64,000 bases of DNA from the NCBI GenBank assembly GCA_013398275.1, contig VZSE01004866.1:2188783-2252782 (forward strand), given 5' to 3'. This DNA comes from Promerops cafer (lineage: Eukaryota > Chordata > Aves > Passeriformes > Nectariniidae). A program made the translations under genes and the position numbers. Of this stretch, positions 12,936 to 25,492 are shown piece by piece. Numbering within the stretch: position 1 is the first letter of the stretch; every line of letters begins with the position of its first letter. Below the pieces are notes generated by a model. The model had not been told where the DNA came from. It was given only the letters and a program-made list of their open reading frames with translations, and ran no database searches.

Positions 12936-14634
12936 TGCAGCAGTTTTTTTCATCTCATCATAGGGCAAAGGATGGAGTGGGGTTAGTAAGCAGGTTTGTC
13001 TGAACTCATCTTGCCAGTGAGGAAATATGACAGAAGCATTCAAATTCCCATGTTTAAGAGAACAGTTTAGGCCACCTGTGAACATGATCTGTTTTTCAGA
13101 AGGGCTGAACTTCAACTCTTACTAGATACAAATAACACGTAAGTACTAAGAGTTTTGATATGCTGGACTTTTCTCTTGCTTTGATGGCTACCTAAACCAG
13201 ACTTTACCTTCAGCTACACAGGAATTAACCATTTTTTCACCCGTAATGTTCAAATAGGCAACTCATTTTACCTGTGAGATGGAAACATAGGAATATTTCA
13301 TCTTTTGGCTTATGTGGTGTTTGGGGCTAAGGAAGAAAGTGTTTTACACACCTTATCTTCTGATTCAGAAGGGGATTGTGGTGACTGTTTAGTAGAGGTG
13401 TTTCTGTTACTTTTCTCATTCTGCTTGAACTTTAGAGCTTAACATCCCTTAAGATGAGAAGGTAGCCTTCTTTTTATTGATCAGTAGTTTCTGTGGTGTG
13501 GGGAAGCAGACAGAAAGGATATCTCTGCCTTTGTAGGTGTATGACGTAAGTGATGCCAAATAGAAAACACACAGATCGTGCTGAACACTAACTAAACAAG
13601 GACTGAAACCCTCTGTGCCTCCCAAGCACTTGTCAGTACAAAGACAGAAAAATACCATTATTTCTGTTTTGAATATCCCAGAGAAATGCAGACACTCGAC
13701 CTGGATATCTGTATGTTCATGTGATAATGATGAGTAAAAAAAATAGCTGTTAATTTTAGGCATTGCCATAAACAAAACACAGCAGAGTATCTCTGCATTA
13801 TGCACAGGATACCACAGGATGCATGGGACTCCTCTCAGAGATTAGGATTCAGTGCAAGGAAGCAAAGACTTGGGAATTGTAACACCTGCACTTGGATCCT
13901 GCAGTTTCAGGGGTGAGGTAGATCTTTTAGATGAGAAGTTCAGATGAGAAAGGGGGAAAGAAAAGTGGAGTCAGAAGCAGAGTCAAATATTCAGACTGTG
14001 CAAACTGGAACAATGCCACTGAAGTCAATCAAGCTCTGACAACTTGCAAAAGCCAAAGTGCTACTCTAGAACACAATCGTTATGTATTGTGCTGTCTCCC
14101 TTTATCAAAGCAGAAATTGCTCACAGATGCAGAAAATTTATTACCTCTGAGACAAACCCACTTCCATCAGCTTTGAGAAGATTTTGGACAAGCACATGTT
14201 CTAAAACTGCCAGTATCTAGCAGGCTGTTTCTGAATCAGTACTTTTTTTGTGTAAATTAAAACTTCTGACAGGTATTAATGAAAGTCTGCAATGTTCCAC
14301 TGCTTCAGCAAGCAAGCTGGATGGTCCAAGAGCTGTGATACAATTAAAGTATGTGAAATGAAACCTGTCTTCCAGTACATCTGTCAGTTACTGAAGCAAC
14401 ATAAAAAAGGTCTAAGCTCCTGAAAATGAACATGCCATAGATATAGTGATGCAGAAGAATGTCTGCCTTTTGGGAAAGACAGGTTAATCCTTCAGCTGAC
14501 TTCAACCATTAAAGTGAAAAGCTATCTTGATATTTTTTTTTCCCTTCACTAAAGCTGGAAGTTGTGAATCTAACAGAAGGCATAGTCCCTGACAAGATTT
14601 TAATCTCTCTCATAAATGTAATTGTGTTGACATA
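12936..14634. other. Gene-free intergenic DNA
   Basis: Nothing recognisable beyond short chance open frames on both strands. Confidence 0.5.
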
Positions 14635-14720
14635 ATATGTTGAGATTTCTGCAAAGCATTTCACTCAATGCCGTTCAACAGTCTGATTTTAAAATTTTGG
14701 CACTACCTACAAATTAATGT
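14635..14720 (+). mobile_element. Ancient CR1 reverse-transcriptase fragment
   Basis: One plus-strand frame reads DFCKAFHSMPFNSLILKF after an in-frame stop. This matches the CR1 reverse-transcriptase segment with the pattern DFxKAFDxVPHxxLxxKL. Flanking sequence is too decayed to extend the call. Confidence 0.5.
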
Positions 14721-17700
14721 TGTCTTTATCAAAGTGATTTTAAAAATCCAAATTATGGTTAATGAAGTCACTATACATAAGGATGTTTTCAGGATGAAAA
14801 AAAAAAGAAAAAAAATAATCCTGGATGATGTTGTTGCACAATGTTAGAAAATGTTACAAGTGGAAAATCAGTATTAAGTTTGGAAGTGTCAGAATTTTAT
14901 CAGACACTAAGCCAAAGGAATTAACAATTATAAACAATTAGTTAATTATTGATGCAGAAATGGCTTTTATTTAACGACAAGAAAAAGGTGCTCCTCCTCT
15001 GAAAGACCAGAAAGGATCTTTGGGAAATCAACTTCTACTTTCTGGATAAGGCAGGCTGACAATATTCTCTGGTTTCAATCATGACTGACAAAAGGTGCTT
15101 TAGAAAAACTGCACTATCTTACAATTGCCAGTGATCACTCCATCAAACACTTCGTAAATTGCTCTGTTGACTAGTTGTCCTCATTTGTTTTAGTAAAAAA
15201 CAAACACACTCTCACTGAAAATGCAGCAATGATCCTCATATCTATCCCAAATGGAACCGCATCCAAACCTCCAGCCTCCAGTCCAGCAGGGTTATCTGCC
15301 TGCTGGAGAGGGGAGCCCTGGCTCAGGCAGGGGTGTGGAGCAGAGGTGTGGAACGAGCACGAGGCTGTGCAGAGCAGCCTCTGTGACCTGGGAACAGGAG
15401 TCCCTCACACTCTTGCTGCCTTCTGCAAGGTGAAATCAATGGGAAGGGAGGAAGTTCCTGTGCTGTGGAACTACAGCACATTGAGAGGATGGAGTCACAT
15501 TACAGAAAAAATCCTTCACCTTCCCTTCCCCTAGTGCCAGAACCCAGCACACATGGCCAGAAGTACAGAGCTCTCATGGTAATAAATGGCTTTGCCACTT
15601 ACACAGGCATGCTCTTCTCTTTGCTTGCTACAAAGGCAGAAGAACTAAAGGACTGAGGATATGAGAGTCAAAATATATGCCTTCTCTTCACATAGGAACA
15701 TGTGCCAAAACAGTATAAGCTTTTTAACTGCTCTAAATTATATTACTCCTCTAAAAGCATTGTGTAATCCACTAGAATCCAAAATCTATGCACTCATCCC
15801 AGAGAAGAAATGTACTGTTGTAGGACATCCTTTTAGGATAAGGAAATAACAAATATCTGATAATTAAATACATTAACAGTATAGAAATGCTCACTGAGAA
15901 CTTATTGACTAAGCCTCAAGATGGAAAAACCAGCAAACAAAAGTGAGAGTCTCAAAAGCCTAGAAGAAAGTGCAAACACAGTTATGTTAATAACTATTGA
16001 CAGGGGTGGAGAATTTTGTATTGAACAGAGATTTTCTAGGTTTTTAACCCAGCTTGTCAGAATTGACAATTATATTACCAGACAGTGTTATCTCATGAAA
16101 TGCCTTTTGTTGAGTTTGAACCTCACCCATTTGACTTTTCCCTTCTACATAACAACAATTTTGGTCTTTGTGATACCAAATTAGGAGAAATAAATTACAT
16201 TATTTAAAACTATCACATTTGCATAGTTATTAATGGACATACATAAGCACTCTGCAAGTTTTAAATTGGCTAAAAGCAACCATAAAACAATGTACATGCA
16301 TTAAAGCATATTACTGAAAATTACATTTAACATTTCAACCATAAAAAAATCCTTGAACTCGATGCAGAAGAGCTATAGTGATCTAATGTGTCAACATTCT
16401 GAGTTTTCTCTTTTGAAATTGTTAAATATTCTCCAGAGGTTAAAGTCTTTAGCACAAATCATGAGTACATTTGGTTTTACATTGATCTTCAGTAAAGCTG
16501 GTTATCTACAAGACAGTACAGTCTAAAGCCTTATGAAGAGTTCAAATATTCCAGAGACCTCATTTATTGACTGGTTAAATAGCAATAAAAAAATTGTAAT
16601 GCTTGTTGCCTCTCTGAAATTGTGATGTACTTACACTTGCATAGGTTGGTTTCCAAAGCTCTTCTGAATTTAATAGGCCCCTTTTCTGTCAGTTGTAAAC
16701 TACTGCCTCAGCTGATTTTTGGCACGTTGCTCTGAAATGCTGGTAATTTGGCTGGGACAGAATACAATGAATGGTCAAACAGATGAATTACCACAAAGGC
16801 AATTGCTCATACCAGCTTAATGGGCATGGCTAATATTTTTGTAAACTTAATGCCTCTCAATGCATATAAAGTGTCAGCAACCTATTTTTGCCACACATTT
16901 TTTCTCTGAAAGCTATTATGGGAGTGGATTCAGCCATGCTGTTGAAACTTCTTTATAAGAACAGGAGATACTGACACACACACCCAAGTCTTTCCTCAGG
17001 AGTCTTATTTCAGACATAGAAAGGCAGAGGTGATAGAACAGCAGAGAGAGAAATGTGCCACAAAATGTTTGCAATTGCCCATTTGGTCAGTAGCTCACAC
17101 AGCCATCAGACACTATCCCAAAACCTTTAAGGCCTTTTGCATGTGTTGTTTCATACATCTGCCAAATAGCCTTTTTAAAGAACGTCTGACAGAGGTCTGA
17201 CAAGAAGCAGAATGATTTCAAGTATGTTCCAGTCAAGAGGTTGAAAATTGTATTTTTGAAGCATCAAAGGAAAAGCAATACATTTACACAAGTCATTTTC
17301 AACACAGTCAAATCCTCATTAATATCTCATTCTCAAAGCTGTCTATATGGCATTTCTTTCTTCGTGAAGAAAGCCTCCCTATACATTTTCATTATATCAG
17401 TATGTTTTCTGCCCCTCCCCACTAAATTCAGGCAAGCTACATGCTTAGAGAGAAGGGAGCTTTTGGTTGCATATGCTGTGCTTGATTAAGAAACCACTCT
17501 TCTCTCAAAACTGCTGCTGCTACCACCATTCAAATCTTAAAAATCCCCAAATTCTGTGGCACACGGAGAACAGTCACTTTGGTGTGCTGACCACTCTGAT
17601 GTCATGCCATTTACTAAACAGCCCACTCTGATGTAAATTGAAGAGAACACATAGTCTGTAAGGAGATTAAAAAAAAACTAATTCTCGATAAGCAGAATTG

Positions 17701-20100
17701 TTTGATGGCTTTCAGTCAAACTCTATTCCAGCATTTCCATAACAATCTAAGTATTAACACTGGTGCATCTCCTCTGGCACTTTGAAATAAGGGCATTAAA
17801 ACAGGATAGTTTTGTATAAAAAAAGACTTCTGGAAAGAGGCAGTCTCATAAACAGGTGGGAGAAGAAATAGGACAGCACTTAGATGTATAACTGGTATAC
17901 AAGTAGTTGTGAAACGCTGTGATCAGCTTGGAGGTATTAAAGCAATTTCAAAATTGGAGCTTCCAAATCATATTATGTTTGTGCTCATCAGCTGGGAGTC
18001 ATTTAGGGTGATCTTGGTGATACTAATCTTTCTGGAGTCGTTTGTTGAAAGAAACAGCTAAGCACGTGTATTCATTTTGAATCTAAAATTGATGAGGGGG
18101 ACAACTAAACACACCTTCTATGAAAGCATGTGGAACAAGCACTGTGGGATGGGAAGTATAGTTAGGATTTAGGGCATCTCAGTATCTTCCCTGCTTGGAG
18201 AGAATAAGATGCTGGGTACATGAGCTGTCCCTTGAAATAGCCTTCAGAAAAACAGGCTATATTCCCCCATGTTCTGAGCACTCAACTGATAATATTTATA
18301 AAAAGCTTTGAGATTTTCAAACTCCAGAGGAAATTTAAATGCAGCTTAGGGGCTAACCTTCTCTTAGGCTTTCCTTGTGAAGATCCAGAAGTGCTACATA
18401 AGTGCTCATGAGTTATTAGTCATCAACCCTTTTGAAAATAATTCAGGATTAGGCCAGTTTTGAAGATGGGGAAAAGACAAATGTTAGGCTTGGTTTATAT
18501 TTCACTAATACTGGCGTAAAATGAGTTTAACAGGAATACAATGCCCTTCATGTAACAAGGATGGATCTCTATTGATGTTATGCAAGCCAACATGCAGACA
18601 AAATCAAGGGCACAGTGGAAACAATTCAGGCCTGGATTTCTCCCTTCTAATTTCAGAAAGAAGGATTCTCAAATTAGCTGGGCAAAATCAGTTGCAATTC
18701 ATTATATAATACATGGAAACAAAAAAATAGCTTTTCCTTTGTATCTTAGGCTGAAAAAATATGGTTTTACCTACATGAAACCAACCTGCTATGCTCACTA
18801 TTCTTGTTTTTTATCATTAATTCTACCTGAGCCTGCTTGTACATTCTCTCCTGTTCTGTTACTATACAGAAAGGAGCTTGGCTTTTCTCAAGAAGTCATT
18901 TTCTTTCTGTACCCAATTTTTGTTAAGACCCCAAGTCCATAGCTGAAACACTTCCAGTTGGCCAAGCAGCTAAAAGTAAATAATGTATCCTAGCCAACTC
19001 TCTCATCACAAAAAATTAAACTATAAGATGTTGATGTAGGTGGAGGCTGGTGTCAGTGTAAACTCTTTATTGGTACAGCACACGATCATTTTGTCCAAAG
19101 ATGAATACGGCAGGTTTCTGACAGACTGAATATGCATCTCTGGTGACCTTCTTGACCAGAAACATTGCACCATTTGCTATGACAATTCATTAGAAATACA
19201 GCTTCAGATTTTTCTAGTCAGGGCTGAAGTAAAAAGCAGACTTTTGCTATCAGGGGTGCACAGCTGTGCACATATCTGAAAACTGAAGGAGAAACAAATT
19301 CAGAACTAGTGAAGACCTGGAGGTTTCAAAACATTGCCCATCATCTCTGTGGGAGCTCTTTCTTAGAGAAGTATTATTAGCAAACTGAGTATAAACTAAT
19401 GCAAATCATTCTACAAAACTACTTGCAAGAGATGAACCATCAGATGTGGCTGTAAAATCTGCAATTGCAATTTAGGTTGAAGGGTTCTTTGATTGTAATT
19501 AAACTCCAATTCCAACACAGGAAAGGCGAATTGTCATGTTCTCCACATGGTATTTCATTCTCAGATGCTATTCCTTCACCTTTTTCCTCTAGAGGCAAGA
19601 CTCTGGAGTACAAATTATCCAAAGACAGCTATAATTTTGGATCTGACATAAAAAAATGTGTGACTCATAGAAACTATGCATCTGTTATCACAGCCCTAAA
19701 TACATTATTATCTGGTAGATTGAATTTAGAGTTTCTAGAAGAGAAAGTTGCAGTTTCTCCTTTGAATTACATTTTAGCTTTGGTAAATAATCACAGGCAC
19801 ACTTTTTCAGCCTATTACTACAATCAAAGTAAAGCATAAAGCACTTGGCAAGTGGCAGGTGTCTTTTAAAGAATAAAGATGATGTGGGGGTGAGAGCTAA
19901 GACCTAGGAATTTCTAAATAGGATAGAAAATAGACCTAATCTTTCAGTAAAGCACTGAATATGGTGCAAAGCCTGTAATAGTGCCTTAAAATTCAGAATT
20001 CAGAGATTCAGAAATCGAGGCAAATTTTCTAAAATAAATAAGGAATTGGAGTGTTGACAGGGATGGCAGGATTCTACTTTTTAGAGTTTTTAAAGAATCA
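14721..20100. other. Gene-free AT-rich intergenic DNA
   Basis: No exon, RNA gene or clear repeat family recognised. Open frames are at most about 120 codons and look random. Confidence 0.5.
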
Positions 20101-20109
20101 GTCTCGGAG

Positions 20110-20400
20110 CTGATGTTAGCTAATGTTTTTAATAATTACATTAACCAAAAGAAAATTACATCAATTAAGTTTGCTGGTGACACAAGATTTAAAGAGAATA
20201 TATGAGTACATCAGATGTGAAGAACAGCAGGACTTTGAGGAGACAAGCAAAATACAAATTTCACGCAAAATACAAATTTAAATTCACCAAGTACAATTTT
20301 GTGGGCAATGACAAAAATTTGCAAAATTTTCTGAGCTGCAAACAATATTAAAAAAAACCTGACAGTCTGAAACCAGCAAGGATATGTACTTGGCAGGTAC
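20110..20400 (+). mobile_element. Ancient CR1 ORF2 fragment
   Basis: A plus-strand frame reads LANVFNNYIN, then IKFAGDTRFKENI. This parallels the CR1 reverse transcriptase segment with FNxFIND and KFADDTKL. The Asp-Asp of the active site is Gly-Asp here and stops interrupt the frame, so it is dead. An 18-base tandem duplication lies at 20247-20279. Confidence 0.5.
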
Positions 20401-20716
20401 TTGTGGGAGTAAAATCAGGTTTTAATATTTTAGTAATTATTATTGATATAATTTAATAAATTTATGGTCTTAAGCAGTAACAGAGCCTTATACAAACTCA
20501 GTGATTAGTGTTTTGATCTAGTTTTGTAACAGGAAATGGTAACTTCAGCATTCATTGTCACAGTTCATACCTATTTTTCAACTTATTTTCTTTGGAAATA
20601 AGGCAGGTAATACCATCTGTCTTTCCTAGTGAACTGTAGCATTATTGGTCATTTTTCTGTTCAAGAAGAAAGAGGAGTTGACATTTCAAAGACGATTATG
20701 CTCTGACTGTCATCAC

Positions 20717-20743
20717 AAAAAGAAAGAAAAAAAAAAAAAAAAA
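20717..20743 (+). repeat. A-rich tract ending in A18
   Basis: An interrupted A-rich run ends in 18 uninterrupted A. No processed pseudogene is recognisable upstream. Confidence 0.9.
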
Positions 20744-23700
20744 GATGGCCAAAAAGAGAACAGAGTTTTTTGAAGACCTCACACAGAAAATCTGCAAGGC
20801 AGAAAGACCTCATAAAATCTCCAGCTGTAGGAAAAGCTGTATGTAGCCCTTGCTACCAAAGGACCCAAGGCTCCTGTCCTGGAGAAACATCCCTCATTTT
20901 GCAAAAGATACGGTCAATATGTTAAAACACAAGAAGACCGACAAAATCAGTGTATCAAAAAATTGCCACCAAGAGAGGAGTGCTGGTGCTAGCTCCTGAT
21001 GAAATGGATAGACTTGTGAAGCATTTGGCTGTGTGAAACATTTAGGAAATGATTTGATCCTTACTCGGAGAGGGCATTTCAATGTTTTGGCGCCTTCCAG
21101 GGAAACAGTAACAGCAGACTGAGAAATGTGTCCTATATCACCATGTTCACTGCTGTGCCCATGCGTATTCTGTGGGTTCACGTGCTTTGCATGCTGCTTT
21201 CTCCTGAACACTGAAAGGTACAGACCTGCCCGGGGCTCTCTTCTTCCCACATGGCACTGGAAACAAAATATGGCAGGGAGGGGAGGAGAATGCCTAAATT
21301 TGCTGTTATCTAATCTGATATTTGCACTGCTGACTTCAGTGTTTGTATAAGGACCTCATAGCTACTGTAAATTATATGATGCTGTGGGATTTATTTTTAA
21401 TTATTTTTAGTTATAAATGGTACAAAGCTAATAAAAAGGGTTTTGTAAAATATATTCTGATACCTGAATAGAGAGGAACTAGTTAGAGGAACAGTTAAAT
21501 GTATATCTTGATTTTGTAAGTGAAAAGGATAGACAGGAAGGGTCAGTATCAGCTTTTACAGCCCAGAAAATACCAAAAATAATGAGCCAAGTTAATACCT
21601 GAGTACTTTCTAAGCATCCAAATAGATTTCAAAAAGTTGCAGAAGTGACTACCCAAGTGAGAGACTGGGTTATCAGGTAGCTTTTTAGTAAAGCTAAACC
21701 CAGCCACACAAGGATGCAACCTCTGTTAATTCACTGGTCTGACTGTCAGAGAATCCACCTAACTTATATGGAATTTGTCTTGCTTACCCACTCCTCTATG
21801 AAGATATCTTTAACACACAGTTCACTTAAAATTTCTTCAGAGGAGCTTAACATTTCTTTAGAGACAGGACTGGGACATAGGCCAATGTCCCTGTGTTTGC
21901 TGTCCCTAGTAGCAATACAAATATCCCATAGGTGTTTGTCAGATTCCACGGTGCAACTGCACTCCTTACAAGAATCAGTTTCCACCAAAAGTTTTTGGGC
22001 AGCCAAAAAATCAAACCCCTTAATTCTGACCTGATAAACTCCCTGAAGGATTCATGTTGGGGTTTTTTATTCCTGTTGCTCCCTTTTTCAGCACAAAGGC
22101 AATGAACAGGCATCAGGCTGCCAAACAACCTTCGTCACCCTGAGTCCTATCTCTCAGCCCCTGGGTACCAGCCCCCCTGGGATTAATGATTAGCCCACAA
22201 CAAAGTAGCTGAACTTTAATTCTCTTGGGCATGGGAATAAAGCCCCTGAGTCCATGATTAAATCAACCTGCTTTTCAGACACTCTGAAGCTCTGAAGCAC
22301 ATTTTGTAACCAGCTAAGCAAACGACACAAAGCTTTAATTTTCAGTTAAAGCCTCTGCAATGTGGTGTTTCTTTTCCATGGGGGAGACTGAATTGCTCAC
22401 TATCCCATCTTTACTTGCCAGTGTCAATATTTCCTTCAGTTAAGAAACAACTGCTGCTCTAACAAATTGCACAAATCTGCTGAACATCCCATGTGTGACT
22501 CCAAGGCTAGAGATAATTAAACATTCCCTTTTTCTATAATAAAAAGCCATTTATTTAAAAAAATAATTCTGATGTTTTAAACACACTGAGAGATTTTTCT
22601 GTATTTTGGATAGATGCATGTCAGGCACATTCTTGAAAAATATTACATCACCAGATGTGTCTTTGTACTTTATAGGGGTCTGTACAAACTGATAAACCAT
22701 AAACACAAAGCTGAAACTTGAAATACGTGGAGTTATAAACATCTTCCACAGTGAATATTTTCCTGCTTAAGGTGATCCAAAAGTTCATTAATCATGAAAA
22801 CCACACCTGTACTTCTTTAAATGCTATTCTTTTAATTAGAGAATTTGACAACAGCACCTACACCTACTCTTAGTTAGATTTGTAAAATGAGGTAGGCAGA
22901 AACTGCTACATTCACTAGAAAAAATAAGAGGATTTTTCCAGATGTTAAACTGTATCCTTGGTTCCTGATCTTTGCATTAATATCTGTCTTTCCTTACTGT
23001 TATGTTTACCTGTAAATTATTATGCTATACTGTAAATTTCTTCTATAGAAAAATCTTTCTAGGAGATAAATAAAGTGCAACAAGAGAGTTCAAACAATTA
23101 ATTGCCTTTATTAGCATAAACATAATTCAGCCCTTTGTAGTTTGGGTTTTTTTGCTTACAGGGAACACAAAAAGTATCTTTCTGTGTACCTGCTTCTGCA
23201 TGGTCCTAAACTAATTGGACAATGTCTCACAAATTGCATAATTGGCTGAACATTCCTAGCCTTCTGATTTTAATCAGGAACACACGGTGCATATCAATAG
23301 TTTACTTCATTACTCCTCAAGAAGATCCAGGCTACTGTCCATTTTCAATTAAATTGTATTTTAAAAGAACAGCAACTTGACCTTTTGGAACACCACATAA
23401 TAGGTTTAAAAACTTAAGCAGCTTTGGTTTTTTTTCCCCTGGAAAAGCTAACTAACAAATAGAAATAAGCACCCCTTATTGCAGTATGTCACCAGGGATC
23501 AGCCTTTGACACAGCTTTGGATCCATTGGCTATGTCCTGTGATGATAACAACACCTGAAAAAAAATCAATTGCAAAAGAGTACAGATTTGTGTGTCTCTA
23601 CAGCCTTGGAGCTACCTGTTAGCATTTGTTTACTAGAAGAACATAGAAGAACAAAAGAAAAAGAGTGGGTGTGATCAAACAGCAGAACACTGAGAGGGCT

Positions 23701-25425
23701 CCAGTCCCAAAAGGCTCACCCTTTTTACCAACAACAGTATGCAAGAGAAAAAGGATGAAAAAGCCTTCTAAAGGTAACGAGCAGATCACTGCCAGAGCTG
23801 GGAATAGAACATGCATCTTTTAAGTGGTCAATTCTATTTATTTCTCCTTAATTCCAACTCTGATTGAAATATCTATTATTTTAAGATTCTCATGAGATCC
23901 CTGAAAATTTGTAAAACAGCCAAGAAGATTTTACCACCAGCATAATTTTCCTCTAATTTGGATTACAGGGATTCTTTTTGTTTACCTGTGGTGACAGCAG
24001 CTGTCAGCCAGTATAGATCTGTGCAGGATCCAAAAGGAGAACTGAATCAGTAGCAAGCCATCAGATAGCCAAAGACAGCACTGCTGGGGAACTTTTAGCT
24101 GCTACATGAGATTTCATAAGACTGAATAGAAGTCATGAGAGGCTTTTACTGGAATATATCAGCAGTCCTGGGAAAGCTCACAGAAAAAAAATCATGTCCG
24201 TCCAGCATGTGCTGGCCATGTTGCTGAAAACCTCTCTGGTCTCTTAAGCTGATGGGTTGTGTTGAACAGCTGGCTCACTAAAATTGTAAATATCTGTGAC
24301 TCATGTGCCCCAATGTTTAGGAATAATACTTTTCTCCAGCTTGAATGTCACTGTGGCCTTGTGTAAGTGAAAAGTGACAAAGCACTACCATATTTCTAGA
24401 GCTCAGAAACAAACCCACACAGTGTGCTTGTTCATCACCAAATGAGATGAAAGCATAAAACAAAACCAAACATAGCAACAAAACTCTTAAAAAATATGAA
24501 ACTATTCACTAAGCACAATAACCTAAACAAATGGCACAGAGTATCTCTGCAGACTGAGGTCAGAGGTGATTTAAGTTTATGTAATCGATTATTAGAGACT
24601 TTAAATGTCCTGGATCTATATCAATAGAACTATTCTGTCCTCTAAAAGCATAAACTACCACTCTGCAGCTAGGAATTCATCTGGCAGAGGTAAGAAAACT
24701 ACCCATATTTCAGGTAGAAGTTATTTTTTCTTTATTGACAGGTTCTTCAGTGAAAGTCAATCCACTCTTTTTGGGAGTGCACTTCTTTCAAACAGTCCCC
24801 CACATGTAGCCAAAAGACTACTAAAGAAAAACAGAACAAAATTAAACCTCTTAGAAGAGTATATTGTGAGCACTATGGATTATTTATAGAGCATCCTCCT
24901 GGGCCCTGGATAATCAGAAGCCTAACTTCAAATATGCTAACATTCTATTTTGTTGCTGACAGAGGAACATTTGGACTCTTGGATAAAGTTAGCCTTTGTG
25001 AATGCTAATTCTCCTGTCCCACCTACCTCCAAAACACAGACCTTTAAAATCCTGGTGTGGATAGTTTTCCGAGTTTAAACCAAAAATATTTGTGGATAGT
25101 TCAGCTGGACTGTCAAAGGCATCAGGGTCCAGGAGGAACAAGAGAAGTTATTCTTTGTCATTCTTCTCAAGTATTCTCTCATGAGCAAAAAACCAGATGC
25201 ATCCAGATGCCATAGCAGCCACCTGACACTAATTACATCCAGGATAGACAGAAGATGCAACTCATAAGCAAAGGTAATTAGGGATTTCAAAGACTTACTA
25301 GTTAATATAGTGAGTTTTTGTCACTGGAAGTCTTGAAACAAAATGTAATGTAATTTTAAAAGCTGTGTTCTTATCTCAATAAGAATCTATGCTGGAATTA
25401 TGGAGTTCAGTACCCTGGTCTGGCT
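20744..25425. other. Gene-free intergenic DNA
   Basis: No coding exon or recognised repeat. The minus-strand frame at 20894-21250 (118 codons) has no family resemblance and is treated as chance. Confidence 0.5.
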
Positions 25426-25492
25426 TGTACAGGTCAGATGAGACAATCCTAATGGTCTCTTCTAGCCTCTAAATCAGTGAATAAAGAAATAG
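25426..25492 (+). mobile_element. Old CR1-like LINE 3' end
   Basis: GGTCAGATGAGACAATCCTA followed by ATGGTCTCTTCTAGCCTCTA and a degenerate AATC-type tail resembles the very end of older sauropsid CR1 elements. The match is short. Confidence 0.45.
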
